From: Ardenticatenales bacterium
GTDB lineage: Bacteria; Chloroflexota; Anaerolineae; Promineifilales; Promineifilaceae
Reading direction: 5' to 3'
Assembly: GCA_020634575.1 (NCBI GenBank)
Contig: JACKBM010000047.1
Location: forward strand, 1 to 54,986
Length of the DNA stretch: 54,986 nt
Shown here: positions 18,474 to 26,781 of the stretch, piece after piece
Layout of the letters: every line of letters starts with the position of its first letter
Position numbering within the stretch: position 1 is the first letter of the stretch
Notes under the pieces: model-generated
What the model was told of the DNA's origin: nothing
Database searches by the model: none
Seen by the model: the letters and a program-made list of their open reading frames with translations, nothing else
Position numbers and translations under genes: made by a program

Positions 18474-20366
18474 ATGAGTCTGGCAACTGTGTATGAACGA
18501 TGGCAGCAGGATCCCGAGGGGTTCTGGGCGGAGGCCGCCGAGGCCGTTGCCTGGACCAAAGCGCCGACGCAGGTCTTGGACAGTAGCCGGCCGCCGTTTT
18601 ATCGCTGGTTTCCGGATGGTGAGCTGAACAGCTGTTACAACGCGCTGGATCATCATGTGGCAACCGGCCGGTCCGACCAGCTCGCCCTCATCTACGACAG
18701 CCCGGTCACCGATACCGTTCGCCAATACACCTATCGCGAGCTACGCGACGAAGTGGCCCGGGTTGCCGGCGCCATCCGCGCCCTTGGCGTCGAAAAAGGG
18801 GATCGGGTCATCATCTACATGCCGATGATCCCGGAAGCGGCCATGGCGATGCTCGCCTGCGCCCGCCTTGGCGCCATCCACTCTGTCGTTTTCGGCGGTT
18901 TTGCCGCCAATGAGCTGGCCACCCGCATTGACGACGCCAAGCCCAAACTAATCATCTCTGCCTCCTGCGGTATCGAACCCGGCCGTTACGTCGAATACAA
19001 GCCGCTGCTGGATAAGGCCATCGAACTGTCGCAGCACAAGCCCAGCCATTGCCTCATTTACCAGCGTCCCCAGGTCAGCGCCCCGCTAATTGACGGGCGG
19101 GATGTAGATTGGGTAGAAGCTGTCGCCGCAGCTGAACCGGCTGACTGTGTACCGGTCAAAGCAACCGATCCGCTCTACATCCTCTACACCTCCGGCACCA
19201 CCGGCATGCCCAAAGGCGTTGTCCGCGACAACGGTGGCCACCTCGTCGCCCTCAAATGGAGCATGGGCAACATTTACGGCGCCAATCCGGGCGACGTCTA
19301 TTGGGCCGCCAGCGATGTCGGCTGGGTTGTGGGCCACTCCTACATAGTCTACGCCCCCCTTTTCCAGGGCTGTACGACGATTTTGTTCGAGGGTAAACCC
19401 GTCGGTACACCTGATCCAGGCGTCTTTTGGCGCGTTATTGCCGACCACGGCGTCAAGGTGTTGTTTACCGCGCCGACGGCGTTCCGCGCCATCCGCCGCG
19501 AGGATCCGGCCGCCAACTTCATGAAGCCCTACGACCTCTCCCGCTTCCAGGCGCTCTTCCTGGCCGGCGAACGCTGCGATCCAGACACGCTGCATTGGGC
19601 TGAAGAACAGCTCGGCGTGCCGGTCATCGACCATTGGTGGCAAACTGAAACGGGCTGGCCGATTGCCGCCAATCCGCTGGGGTTGGGCCTGCTGCCGGTG
19701 AAACCCGGCTCAGCCACCAAAGCGGTGCCAGGTTATGATGTGCAGGTGTTGGATGACGCTGGCACCCGGCTGGGCGCCAATCAGATCGGCAACATCGTCG
19801 TCAAATTGCCGCTGCCGCCGGGCTGCCTGCCCACGCTCTGGCAAAACGACAACCGCTTCGTCGATTCCTACCTTTCCCGTTACGACGGCTACTACTTGAC
19901 CGCCGATGCCGGCTACATCGACGAAGATGGCTACCTTTCCATCATGAGCCGCACCGACGACATCATCAATGTCGCCGGTCACCGCCTCTCGACCGGCGCG
20001 ATGGAGCAGGTGCTGGCCTCCCACCCGGCCGTGGCTGAATGCGCGGTCATCGGCGTCAATGACGAGCTAAAAGGGGAGATCCCGCTGGGATTGCTGGTGC
20101 TTAAAGCCGGCGTCACGCAGGCACATGAGGATATCGTGCGCGAGGTTATTCAGCAGGTACGCAACGAGATCGGCCCGGTGGCCTCGTTCAAGATCGCCGC
20201 CGTTGTCGAGCGCCTGCCCAAAACCCGCTCGGGCAAGGTGCTGCGCGGCACCATGAAAAAGATCGCCGACAACGAACCCTACCGCCAGCCCGCCACCATC
20301 GACGATCCGGCCATCCTAAACGAAATCACCGCCGCCCTCCAAAGGCTCGGCTACGGCACCGATTGA
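18474..20366 (+). CDS. Propionyl/acetyl-CoA synthetase (AMP-forming)
   Basis: 630 residues from the second of two adjacent ATGs, which has the better distance (5 nt) to GGAGG. It belongs to the acyl-adenylate family: YILYTSGTTGMPKGVV is the phosphate loop, HWWQTETGWPIAANP holds the acyl-binding tryptophan region, YYLTADAGYIDEDGYLSIMSRTDDIINVAGHRLS is the hinge to the C-terminal lid (quoted in part), and PKTRSGKVLRGTMKK carries the catalytic, acetylation-sensitive lysine. The SWxxA-type N-terminus and overall length fit PrpE/ACSS3-like enzymes. It makes acyl-CoA from acetate or propionate. 24 nt after the M20 gene, possibly in the same transcript. Confidence 0.92.
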   Translation: MSLATVYERWQQDPEGFWAEAAEAVAWTKAPTQVLDSSRPPFYRWFPDGELNSCYNALDHHVATGRSDQLALIYDSPVTDTVRQYTYRELRDEVARVAGAIRALGVEKGDRVIIYMPMIPEAAMAMLACARLGAIHSVVFGGFAANELATRIDDAKPKLIISASCGIEPGRYVEYKPLLDKAIELSQHKPSHCLIYQRPQVSAPLIDGRDVDWVEAVAAAEPADCVPVKATDPLYILYTSGTTGMPKGVVRDNGGHLVALKWSMGNIYGANPGDVYWAASDVGWVVGHSYIVYAPLFQGCTTILFEGKPVGTPDPGVFWRVIADHGVKVLFTAPTAFRAIRREDPAANFMKPYDLSRFQALFLAGERCDPDTLHWAEEQLGVPVIDHWWQTETGWPIAANPLGLGLLPVKPGSATKAVPGYDVQVLDDAGTRLGANQIGNIVVKLPLPPGCLPTLWQNDNRFVDSYLSRYDGYYLTADAGYIDEDGYLSIMSRTDDIINVAGHRLSTGAMEQVLASHPAVAECAVIGVNDELKGEIPLGLLVLKAGVTQAHEDIVREVIQQVRNEIGPVASFKIAAVVERLPKTRSGKVLRGTMKKIADNEPYRQPATIDDPAILNEITAALQRLGYGTD

Positions 20367-20387
20367 TCGCCCAGATCCGCGCCGTAC

Positions 20388-20441
20388 AGACGCGCCGCTG
20401 GCGCGTCTCCTGCGGCCACCACCTGAGCACACGGCCGCAGG
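20388..20441. terminator. Two hairpins after the CoA-synthetase gene
   Basis: AGACGCGCC (20388-20396) and GGCGCGTCT (20400-20408) pair across a 3-nt loop; directly after it CCTGCGGCC (20409-20417) pairs with GGCCGCAGG (20433-20441). No U tract follows. They lie between convergent genes and, with the related palindrome at 20504-20527, could end transcription from both sides. Confidence 0.5.
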
Positions 20442-20503
20442 CAGCGCCAGGCCCCCCCAACGGCGCCTATCCCGCCCGTCAACGGGGCTGCACGACCGCC
20501 TCA

Positions 20504-20527
20504 AGAGACGCGCCGCGGCGCGTCTCT
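20504..20527. repeat. 24-bp perfect palindrome with the GACGCGCC core
   Basis: Each half is AGAGACGCGCCG or its complement, with no spacer, and the core is the same as in the hairpin at 20388-20408. The TIM-barrel gene's stop codon lies at its right end. A repeated element or a bidirectional terminator fits. Confidence 0.5.
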
Positions 20528-21431
20528 ACGCATCCCGATATGCGGCTACCATCCCGGCGAACCGCTGCGCCGTCTCCATGCAGGCGGTCAAAAACGCCTC
20601 TTCGGTCTCGAAACGTTCGTCCTGCATGATTTCATAGGTCAGCGGCTTGTTGTAGGGTGACGCGGCAATCAGCTGGGCCGTGTGCTCCCAATCAACCGTC
20701 GCCGAAAACGGGGTCAGGTGAGCGTCTGAGGTGCCGTCGTTGTCATGAAGATGCGTGACGCAAAGCCGATCACTGTACATCTCCAGGATGTCATTGCGGT
20801 TGCGGCCCAGATTGGCGTGGCCCGAATCCCAGCAAAGCCCAACTGTGTCCGCCGGGTATTCCGAGAAAATGCGGCGCAGCACCTCGCGGTTGTCGCGCGC
20901 CTCCGGCAGCGTCTTACCGCCGTAAGAGAGACCAAACCAATCCACCAGGTTTTCGATGGCCAGCTTCACCCCCAGCAGACGGCAGTACGGCTCCAGCGCA
21001 TCCAGCGTTTTGCGCAGCTGGTTCCAGACCAGCTCCGCCGTCTCCGGCTCTTCGGGCAATGGATAAACATGCATCACAACGGCATCGGCGCCGAAGCGGG
21101 CGGCAAACTCCAGCCGATTTTTGACCAGCTCGACGCCGGCCAGGCGACTATATTCGGCCGGCGAGTACCAAAATTTCTCGATACCCTCCGAGCCATGGAT
21201 GTCGACGACCGACAAATCATACTTTTTCAGCATCTTGCCAATCTCGATAAGTTCCGGCTCCGCGTAAAACATGTCACTGCGCCAATGATGGCACCAATGC
21301 ACATGTTTGAAGCCGGCCTCGGCGATGCGGCGCAAATATTGATCAGGATTACCGATCCCACTGAAGAAATCAGCCAGACCTTTCATCTCATGAATTCCGG
21401 TTGTATAGTCAGTCGACATGGAAAGGGACAT
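20526..21431 (-). CDS. Sugar phosphate isomerase/epimerase family TIM-barrel protein
   Basis: 301 residues from ATG 21431; the start is uncertain, since ATGs at 21419 and 21386 exist and only a weak GAGG precedes the chosen one. The fold is AP_endonuc_2/xylose-isomerase-like: HVHWCHHW near the N-terminus, VVDIHGSEG, VVMHVYP, LAIENL (metal Glu), GLCWDSGHAN (metal Asp and His), VTHLHDNDG (His, Asp) and YEIM (final Glu). Members isomerise or epimerise keto sugars or inositols, or are xylose-isomerase-like lyases. Its start codon is only 24 nt from the divergent thioesterase start, so each promoter must lie inside the other gene. Confidence 0.82.
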   Translation of the reverse strand: MSLSMSTDYTTGIHEMKGLADFFSGIGNPDQYLRRIAEAGFKHVHWCHHWRSDMFYAEPELIEIGKMLKKYDLSVVDIHGSEGIEKFWYSPAEYSRLAGVELVKNRLEFAARFGADAVVMHVYPLPEEPETAELVWNQLRKTLDALEPYCRLLGVKLAIENLVDWFGLSYGGKTLPEARDNREVLRRIFSEYPADTVGLCWDSGHANLGRNRNDILEMYSDRLCVTHLHDNDGTSDAHLTPFSATVDWEHTAQLIAASPYNKPLTYEIMQDERFETEEAFLTACMETAQRFAGMVAAYRDA

Positions 21432-21455
21432 TTTTGCCTCGTCAGGTGATTTGTG

Positions 21456-21896
21456 ATGGGTGATCAATCAGACAAACAGATTTTAGCGCAACAGGTCGGT
21501 GGGGCGTTAGTTGAAATTGACCAGAAGCTGATGGCGTTGCTGGGAATTGAGCTGGCTCGTATCGAGCCGGGCCTGGCTGTGTGTACGATGGCGGTGCGCG
21601 CGGACATGGTCAATAGCCATGGCTACTGCCAGGGCGGGCTGCTGTTTTCCCTCGCGGACCATGCCTTCGCCTACGCCTGTATGTCTGGCAACCAGGCCGG
21701 CGTCACCCTCTCAGCCAGCGTCATTTTCAGCCGGCCGGCCCGCACCGGCGACCAGTTACGTGCTGAAGCCCGGGTCACCAACGACGGCGGTCGGACGGCG
21801 ACCTGTCTGGTCGAAGTCCTCAATCAGGACGGCGAGTTATTGGCCCAATTCCAGGGGGTGAATTACCGGGTCAACCGGCCGGTCCTCCCCCACTAA
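21456..21896 (+). CDS. PaaI-type hotdog-fold thioesterase
   Basis: 146 residues from ATG 21456. The PaaI/YbgC-type signature is VNSHGYCQGGLLFSLADHAFAYACMSGN, with the HG...GG..f.LAD pattern in which the aspartate (or nearby Asn) activates water. Strand GVTLSASVIFSRPARTGDQLRAEARV completes the hotdog. Such enzymes hydrolyse acyl-CoA, often phenylacetyl- or hydroxyphenylacetyl-CoA, as a CoA-release valve. The CoA synthetase two genes away makes acyl-CoA turnover a plausible context. The last 26 bases overlap the end of the convergent permease gene. Confidence 0.85.
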   Translation: MGDQSDKQILAQQVGGALVEIDQKLMALLGIELARIEPGLAVCTMAVRADMVNSHGYCQGGLLFSLADHAFAYACMSGNQAGVTLSASVIFSRPARTGDQLRAEARVTNDGGRTATCLVEVLNQDGELLAQFQGVNYRVNRPVLPH

Positions 21897-23091
21897 CCCC
21901 CGGCTTCGGCCGCCACAAACGTAGCCCCCAGCCCAAAACCGCCAGACTCACCAGCGCGCCCACCAACACATGGGCCAGCTCACCCTGCAACTTGAACACC
22001 AGCGCCGCGCCGGCCCCAAGCAGCCAGGCCCATAGCGCCACATTGTGCCTCCGCTCTTTGTCTGGCTCCCACGCTTCAAACCAGGGCAAGGCCAGCATCA
22101 CCACCAGCGAAGGTGGCAACAACGCACTCACCACATCCAGAAACGCAAGCAGTTGCAGGTCAAAGCGATATGCCGCCAGCACAAAAATCACGATCGACAT
22201 CGCAATCAGGCTTACCCTTTGCGGTAACCGGGTCAGGCTGCTCAAGGCAAGCTGACCGGAATGCAGGCTGGAAAGCGCGGCGGAAAGAACAGCGACAACC
22301 AGGAATGTTTGGCCTAAGGCCGCCAGCCTGACGTTGGCCAGAATCCCCGCCAGGTTCCAGTCGCCCGTCGTGTTAAAGAGGATGGCGCCCACAATCATGG
22401 CTGTCATGAGCGTGACCGCAAACAGACCAGCCGCCTTGACCACATCGGCATCATGGCTGAGGTCCCAGCTAAAATCGGCTGAACGCAGGCTAAACAGGAT
22501 GGCGTAGGCGATCACGGTGCCAATGGCCCAGAAGTAGTCAGCCAGGGCGATGGGACCGGCCGGTTCCGGAAAAACAAGCGAGGCGTCCACCGCCACCAGC
22601 GTAAAAACCGACAGGGCCAGCGCCGCGCTCGTCGTCACCCAAAGGAGGGCATTCCAGCGCGTGATCCCCAGTAAGCTCAAGACCAATACCGCCGTAATCA
22701 TCAACAGTGTGCCTACCCAACCGGGCCAGGACAGACCCAGCGCCCGCAGCAACCCGGCAATACCAGCCCCGGAAACACCCACATGAAAGCCACCCCAACC
22801 CACCATGCCAACCGCCATCATCAGATTGAGCAGCGGCGCGCCATAGCGGCTGCCAAACGTGTCCGCCGCCCGCTGGGCCAAAGGTGCTTGCCGGCGCCGG
22901 CTGGCCAATCCCTGGCCCAGAATCAGACCGAACAAGAGGCCAGTCCCAACCAGAAAAACGAGTAGCAGCGGTCGCCAGGGCAAGATGCGCGCCAGGCTAC
23001 CACCCAGGCTGATGCTGGCCGGATTGATGCCGATGCCGACATAGACGGCGGCGCGCTGGTACCAGGATGCAGTTGGCGTTGTTTGCTTCAT
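21871..23091 (-). CDS. NCS1-type purine/cytosine permease-like transporter
   Basis: 406 residues with about twelve hydrophobic segments. The N-terminal VYVGIGINPASISLGGSLARILPW resembles the first helix of CodB/CytX nucleobase permeases, where NPASISLG-like residues form the substrate site. Later helices include LMMAVGMVGWGGFHVGVSG, which also fits NCS1. These carriers import nucleobases or thiamine-pathway precursors with H+ or Na+. The start overlaps the radical SAM stop as ATGA, so transport is likely tied to the product or substrate of that operon. A truncated C-terminus relative to typical 420-450-residue members is mild. Sure of transporter, less of substrate. Confidence 0.75.
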   Translation of the reverse strand: MKQTTPTASWYQRAAVYVGIGINPASISLGGSLARILPWRPLLLVFLVGTGLLFGLILGQGLASRRRQAPLAQRAADTFGSRYGAPLLNLMMAVGMVGWGGFHVGVSGAGIAGLLRALGLSWPGWVGTLLMITAVLVLSLLGITRWNALLWVTTSAALALSVFTLVAVDASLVFPEPAGPIALADYFWAIGTVIAYAILFSLRSADFSWDLSHDADVVKAAGLFAVTLMTAMIVGAILFNTTGDWNLAGILANVRLAALGQTFLVVAVLSAALSSLHSGQLALSSLTRLPQRVSLIAMSIVIFVLAAYRFDLQLLAFLDVVSALLPPSLVVMLALPWFEAWEPDKERRHNVALWAWLLGAGAALVFKLQGELAHVLVGALVSLAVLGWGLRLWRPKPGVSGGGPAG

Positions 23092-24620
23092 AGGTCACTA
23101 CTTTGTGGTGATGGTGTGGCAGCGTCACGCAAGCTCATGTGCGGCGCCGCTGCCAGCGAGCTGGACGATTGGCGCGCCAGCTTATTGAGCCGCCAGCGGG
23201 CCGCGGGCAATGTAGCCAGGCGGTAGAAAATGGCCAGCACCTCACGTAATGGGGCCGGTTGTTGGCCGGCCCGCAGCCGCCGCCACCCCTTGCGGGCCCG
23301 AAACTCCTTGTGCAGGACAACATGCAACTGGCGATAAAAGGCGGTGCTGAAAGGCCCCTCGTAGAGCATATCGAGGTCGGCCGAATCAGTCCAATTCTGC
23401 TTCTGGCCCAGCTGGGCCTTGACGTTCTCGTAAAAGCGTGTGCCCGGCAAGGGATAGGACACCGACATGCCCACGTCATCCGGCTGGCAGTCGCGCACCA
23501 GCTGCAGCGTTTGCTCAATTTCGGCCCGCGTCTCACCCGGGTAGCCAAACTGGAGGAAGAAGCCAACCTTGACGCCAGCCTCATGGAGGCGGGCCGCTGC
23601 TTCTCGAATCTGATCGGTTGTTGTGCCCTTCTCCATGGCATCGAGGATGCGCTGCGAGCCAGATTCAGCCCCAAGCCAGATGATGTCGCAGCCGGCTTCG
23701 GCCAGGGCCACGACATTTTCCGCGTCGCGCACAATCAAGTCAGCGCGACTGAGGCATTTGAACGGGGTGCGGATCCCACGGCGAGCCACTTCGGCAGCAA
23801 ATTCAGCCCACCAGCCTGGTTTTAGCCCCATGATGTCGTCGGCAAACCAGATATGATCCGGCCGGTACGTCCGCTGCAACCATTCAAGCTCCTCGGCCAC
23901 ATTGGCCGGGCTGCGCGAGCTATAGCGCTGGCCCCAGATCGGCTTGGCGCACCAGTTGCAGTGAAACGGGCAGCCCCGCGTCGTCACCATGTTCATCGAG
24001 AAGTAGCCGTGGTTTGCCTGCCAGACCCGGCGATACTTTTCGACATCAATGAGGTCCCAGGCAGGAAAAGGCAGATCGTCGATCTGGCGTAGGACCGGGC
24101 GGCGCGGGTTGTGAACCGGCCGGTCCGCCCCTTCGGGCCACCAGGCCAGCCCGGCGATAGCCGCCAAAGTGGCTGACCCATCCCCTTCCAGCGTACGCAG
24201 CAACTCGGCCAGCGTCAGCTCACCCTCGCCCAACAACACATGATCGGCACCGGCAGCCAGGTAGTCAGCCGCGCGGTCGGTAGCATCCGAACCACAGACG
24301 ATGGTCACGCAACCCGCCGCGCGGGCCAGCGCCAGCATGGTAAAGGCGGCCTGGCGCATATTGAGCAAACACATTTTGGAAAGGTAATTGAAATTATCTT
24401 CGTAGAGGATGGCGTAATCCGGCCGGTGGGTCGCCAGCAGCGCGGCCCACTCCGCCTCTGATTCGGCCAGCATCGCGTCAAACAGGGCCACCTCGTGGCC
24501 CAATTGGCGCAGATAACTGGCCACAATCATCGTTCCCAGCGGCGGATAGGGTTGCTGCGCGGCCCACAGCTTGGCGTCAAAGCGGAGGAAGTAGGATTGC
24601 CCCAGCAGGATTTTGCTCAT
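23088..24620 (-). CDS. B12-binding radical SAM protein
   Basis: 510 residues. An N-terminal cobalamin-binding-like domain (about 1-150) has LGQSYFLRFDAKLW, PPLGTMIVASYLRQLGHEVALFDA and GGSDATD-like and GADHVLLGEGE segments but no DxHxxG, so any B12 would be base-off without a protein His. The radical SAM domain begins at TTRGCPFHCNWC with the [4Fe-4S] cysteines Cys217, Cys221 and Cys224, followed by FADDIMGL, GCDIIWLGAESGSQRILDAM and FFLQFGYPGET, all usual for this class. Members perform methylation, ring contraction or other radical chemistry. It overlaps both neighbours (ATGA), a winged-helix nucleotidyltransferase and a permease, so the three are a unit. Substrate unknown. Confidence 0.9.
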   Translation of the reverse strand: MSKILLGQSYFLRFDAKLWAAQQPYPPLGTMIVASYLRQLGHEVALFDAMLAESEAEWAALLATHRPDYAILYEDNFNYLSKMCLLNMRQAAFTMLALARAAGCVTIVCGSDATDRAADYLAAGADHVLLGEGELTLAELLRTLEGDGSATLAAIAGLAWWPEGADRPVHNPRRPVLRQIDDLPFPAWDLIDVEKYRRVWQANHGYFSMNMVTTRGCPFHCNWCAKPIWGQRYSSRSPANVAEELEWLQRTYRPDHIWFADDIMGLKPGWWAEFAAEVARRGIRTPFKCLSRADLIVRDAENVVALAEAGCDIIWLGAESGSQRILDAMEKGTTTDQIREAAARLHEAGVKVGFFLQFGYPGETRAEIEQTLQLVRDCQPDDVGMSVSYPLPGTRFYENVKAQLGQKQNWTDSADLDMLYEGPFSTAFYRQLHVVLHKEFRARKGWRRLRAGQQPAPLREVLAIFYRLATLPAARWRLNKLARQSSSSLAAAPHMSLRDAATPSPQSSDL

Positions 24621-25549
24621 CCTTCCCTCCGGGAAACCCTGACATCATAGGTCGAAAGCGCCTCGGATTCATGAGCGTCGAAATGCCCCTTGCAGAAATC
24701 GCGGCTGAAGGCGGCCTCTGACCAGTTGGGGTGCTGGCGGCGGAACTTGCGTACCTTGCGCCCGCGTTCCCACTCATCCAGCCTATCGCCAAGCCGGCCG
24801 CTCAAGAGCCATTCAGCCAGCCGTGTCAGGCGCCACTGGGGCATGGCGGGGGGGTGGGTACCGGCCGGTGGCCCCACCGCATTGGGCAGATAGCGCTCGG
24901 TCCATTGGTTCTCCGCCCGCAATCGCCGGTACATAGCCATGCCGCTCAGCGGGATCATCTGGGCGATCTCGCGGGCTACGTAGAGATTCTGGCGCTCAAA
25001 ATGAAGGGCGTCCTCACTTAAGATGAAGTTGGGACAAAGTGGCGCACCACGCCAGGCGGCCCAGCGCACCACAGCGATGACCAGCGCCCGTGCCAGCCAG
25101 ACCCGCCCCGGGGCAGTCACAATCAGGTAATCGATGTCGGCGCCCTGGCTGACATTGGCCATTGCCAGCGAGCCCGTCAACGCCACCAGGCGCACAAATG
25201 GCAGATGCGCCAGCCACAAACCGTAGGACCGGGCCAGTGCCCGCAAGCGCCCGGCTTCTTGCGATCTGTCAAGCCTCACCTGCACCTGTTTGTCCTGACC
25301 TGGCAGGAAAAAATAATGGCCATCCGATCCAATTTGGGTCGCCAGCCTCTGGCTCTCCGCCAGCCTTTGCGCCAGCGCAGTTTGGCTGAGCGCGGCCCCT
25401 TCCAGGTAGCGATGGAGTTCCGATAGGGTCAGCGGATAATCATAGATGTCGCTGTAGACAACAGTGCGCCAGATAGCCTGCTCGACCAAATCCAACTCAG
25501 CCGGCGCGACTGTAGCGCCGCCTTCTCGGCTCCCTCCCCCTGAACCCAT
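24617..25549 (-). CDS. Winged-helix nucleotidyltransferase-fold protein
   Basis: 310 residues. Residues about 20-85 look like a winged helix (SDIYDYPLTLSELHRYLEG and a following helix, then GHYFFLPGQ). Residues 122-150 give an MNT-type nucleotidyltransferase signature, LTGSLAMANVSQGADIDYLIV, with Gly126-Ser127 and the metal Asp138/Asp140 pair. The C-terminal 100 residues are basic and not recognised. Such proteins transfer NMP to a protein, RNA or small molecule. It starts 4 nt after the MFS gene stop, with no obvious Shine-Dalgarno, and overlaps the radical SAM start, so the two enzymes are probably made in step. Confidence 0.72.
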   Translation of the reverse strand: MGSGGGSREGGATVAPAELDLVEQAIWRTVVYSDIYDYPLTLSELHRYLEGAALSQTALAQRLAESQRLATQIGSDGHYFFLPGQDKQVQVRLDRSQEAGRLRALARSYGLWLAHLPFVRLVALTGSLAMANVSQGADIDYLIVTAPGRVWLARALVIAVVRWAAWRGAPLCPNFILSEDALHFERQNLYVAREIAQMIPLSGMAMYRRLRAENQWTERYLPNAVGPPAGTHPPAMPQWRLTRLAEWLLSGRLGDRLDEWERGRKVRKFRRQHPNWSEAAFSRDFCKGHFDAHESEALSTYDVRVSRREG

Positions 25550-25553
25550 TCAA

Positions 25554-26765
25554 CTAGGCTCCATTGCTGGTATCTACATGAAATGACGTCGAATTCTGTC
25601 GATCGGGCGTGCTGGATATGAAGATAAAGGCCACTACCGCAGTCAGGGCCAGCACCAGCGCCAGGATCCCGAAACTGGTGGCAAAGCTGAAACTGGTCAA
25701 CAACAGGCCCCCCAATAGCGGCCCTACGACTTTACCCAGATTGTCCATCGTACCAACCAATCCCAGGGCAGCGCCCAGATCAGTCGTCGCGACCTGATCG
25801 GCCACAAAGGCGGAGCTGGCCGGGAAAAGGAAAGCCTGGAAGAAACCCAGCCCTGCGGCCAGACCATATAATGCGGCCGCATTGCCGCCCCAGGGAACCA
25901 GGGCCAACGTGGCCGCAATAGCGACCATCGCCACAACCATGACGCGGAGATGGCCCAGGCGATCAGCGACCCGCCCCCCTAACGGCTTGGCCACGATGTG
26001 GACCGCTTCCTGCAAGGCAAAGAAGGTACCCGCAACCAGCGCCGTGTAACCCTGATCCAGAGCATAGACAGGCAAAAACGCCTTGAGCGCATAGATGCTG
26101 ACGTAAGTCGAGGATTCCAGAAAACCGCCCAGCCAGACTGCCGGCGACCGGCCGGCCGCCCCCACAGCCTGGCGCAGCTGCTGACCAAATGGCTTGTGCC
26201 TGGCCGGCTTCAACGCCGGCGACTCGTCCATCAGGGCCACGGGCAAAAAAGCCAGACAACTGGCGAGGCCGATAATGGTAAAAATCCATTGCGGGGAGAT
26301 ATTGAGCAGCAACCAGCCGCCCAGGACCGGACCAACAATGTAGCCCGCACTCCGGGCATTGCCAAACCAGCCCAGCTTCTCTGCCCGCCGCCTGCCAGCG
26401 TTCTCGGCCACGTAAGCCACCGTCACCGGCCCATAAATTGCCGTGGCGGTCCCGTGGATGATGCGCACAATCACCAGATGGTCCGGCGTCTCGATCAGCC
26501 AATACAGGAAGGGGATGAAGCCAAAAAAGGCGGTGCCTACCAGCAGCCAGCTGCGCCGGCCCCAGCGGTCAGAGAGGAGACCAACCAGCGGCTTCAACAA
26601 CATCCCGGTAATGGTCGAGACCGAGACGATAAAGCCCAGCAGAATATCGGTTGCACCCAACATGGCCGCAAAGATGGGCAAGAGTGGTGTCTTGCCCATC
26701 TGATAAGCGGATCGCACAACCAGATCCGCAAAGGTGATGTAGAGGAAGTTGCGATCTTTGATCAT
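25554..26765 (-). CDS. MFS transporter
   Basis: 403 residues with 12 hydrophobic segments in two halves. The cytoplasmic loop between helices 2 and 3 reads GLLSDRWGRRSWL, the A-motif of the major facilitator superfamily, and the second half repeats it as GGRVADRLGHLRVM. It most resembles sugar/drug exporters of the MFS_1 type. It lies 16 nt after the BNR protein and 4 nt before the nucleotidyltransferase, so it is an internal gene of the five-gene operon. Export or import of the operon's product is inference. Confidence 0.9.
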   Translation of the reverse strand: MIKDRNFLYITFADLVVRSAYQMGKTPLLPIFAAMLGATDILLGFIVSVSTITGMLLKPLVGLLSDRWGRRSWLLVGTAFFGFIPFLYWLIETPDHLVIVRIIHGTATAIYGPVTVAYVAENAGRRRAEKLGWFGNARSAGYIVGPVLGGWLLLNISPQWIFTIIGLASCLAFLPVALMDESPALKPARHKPFGQQLRQAVGAAGRSPAVWLGGFLESSTYVSIYALKAFLPVYALDQGYTALVAGTFFALQEAVHIVAKPLGGRVADRLGHLRVMVVAMVAIAATLALVPWGGNAAALYGLAAGLGFFQAFLFPASSAFVADQVATTDLGAALGLVGTMDNLGKVVGPLLGGLLLTSFSFATSFGILALVLALTAVVAFIFISSTPDRQNSTSFHVDTSNGA

Positions 26766-26781
26766 GTAGCGTCAGAATGCC

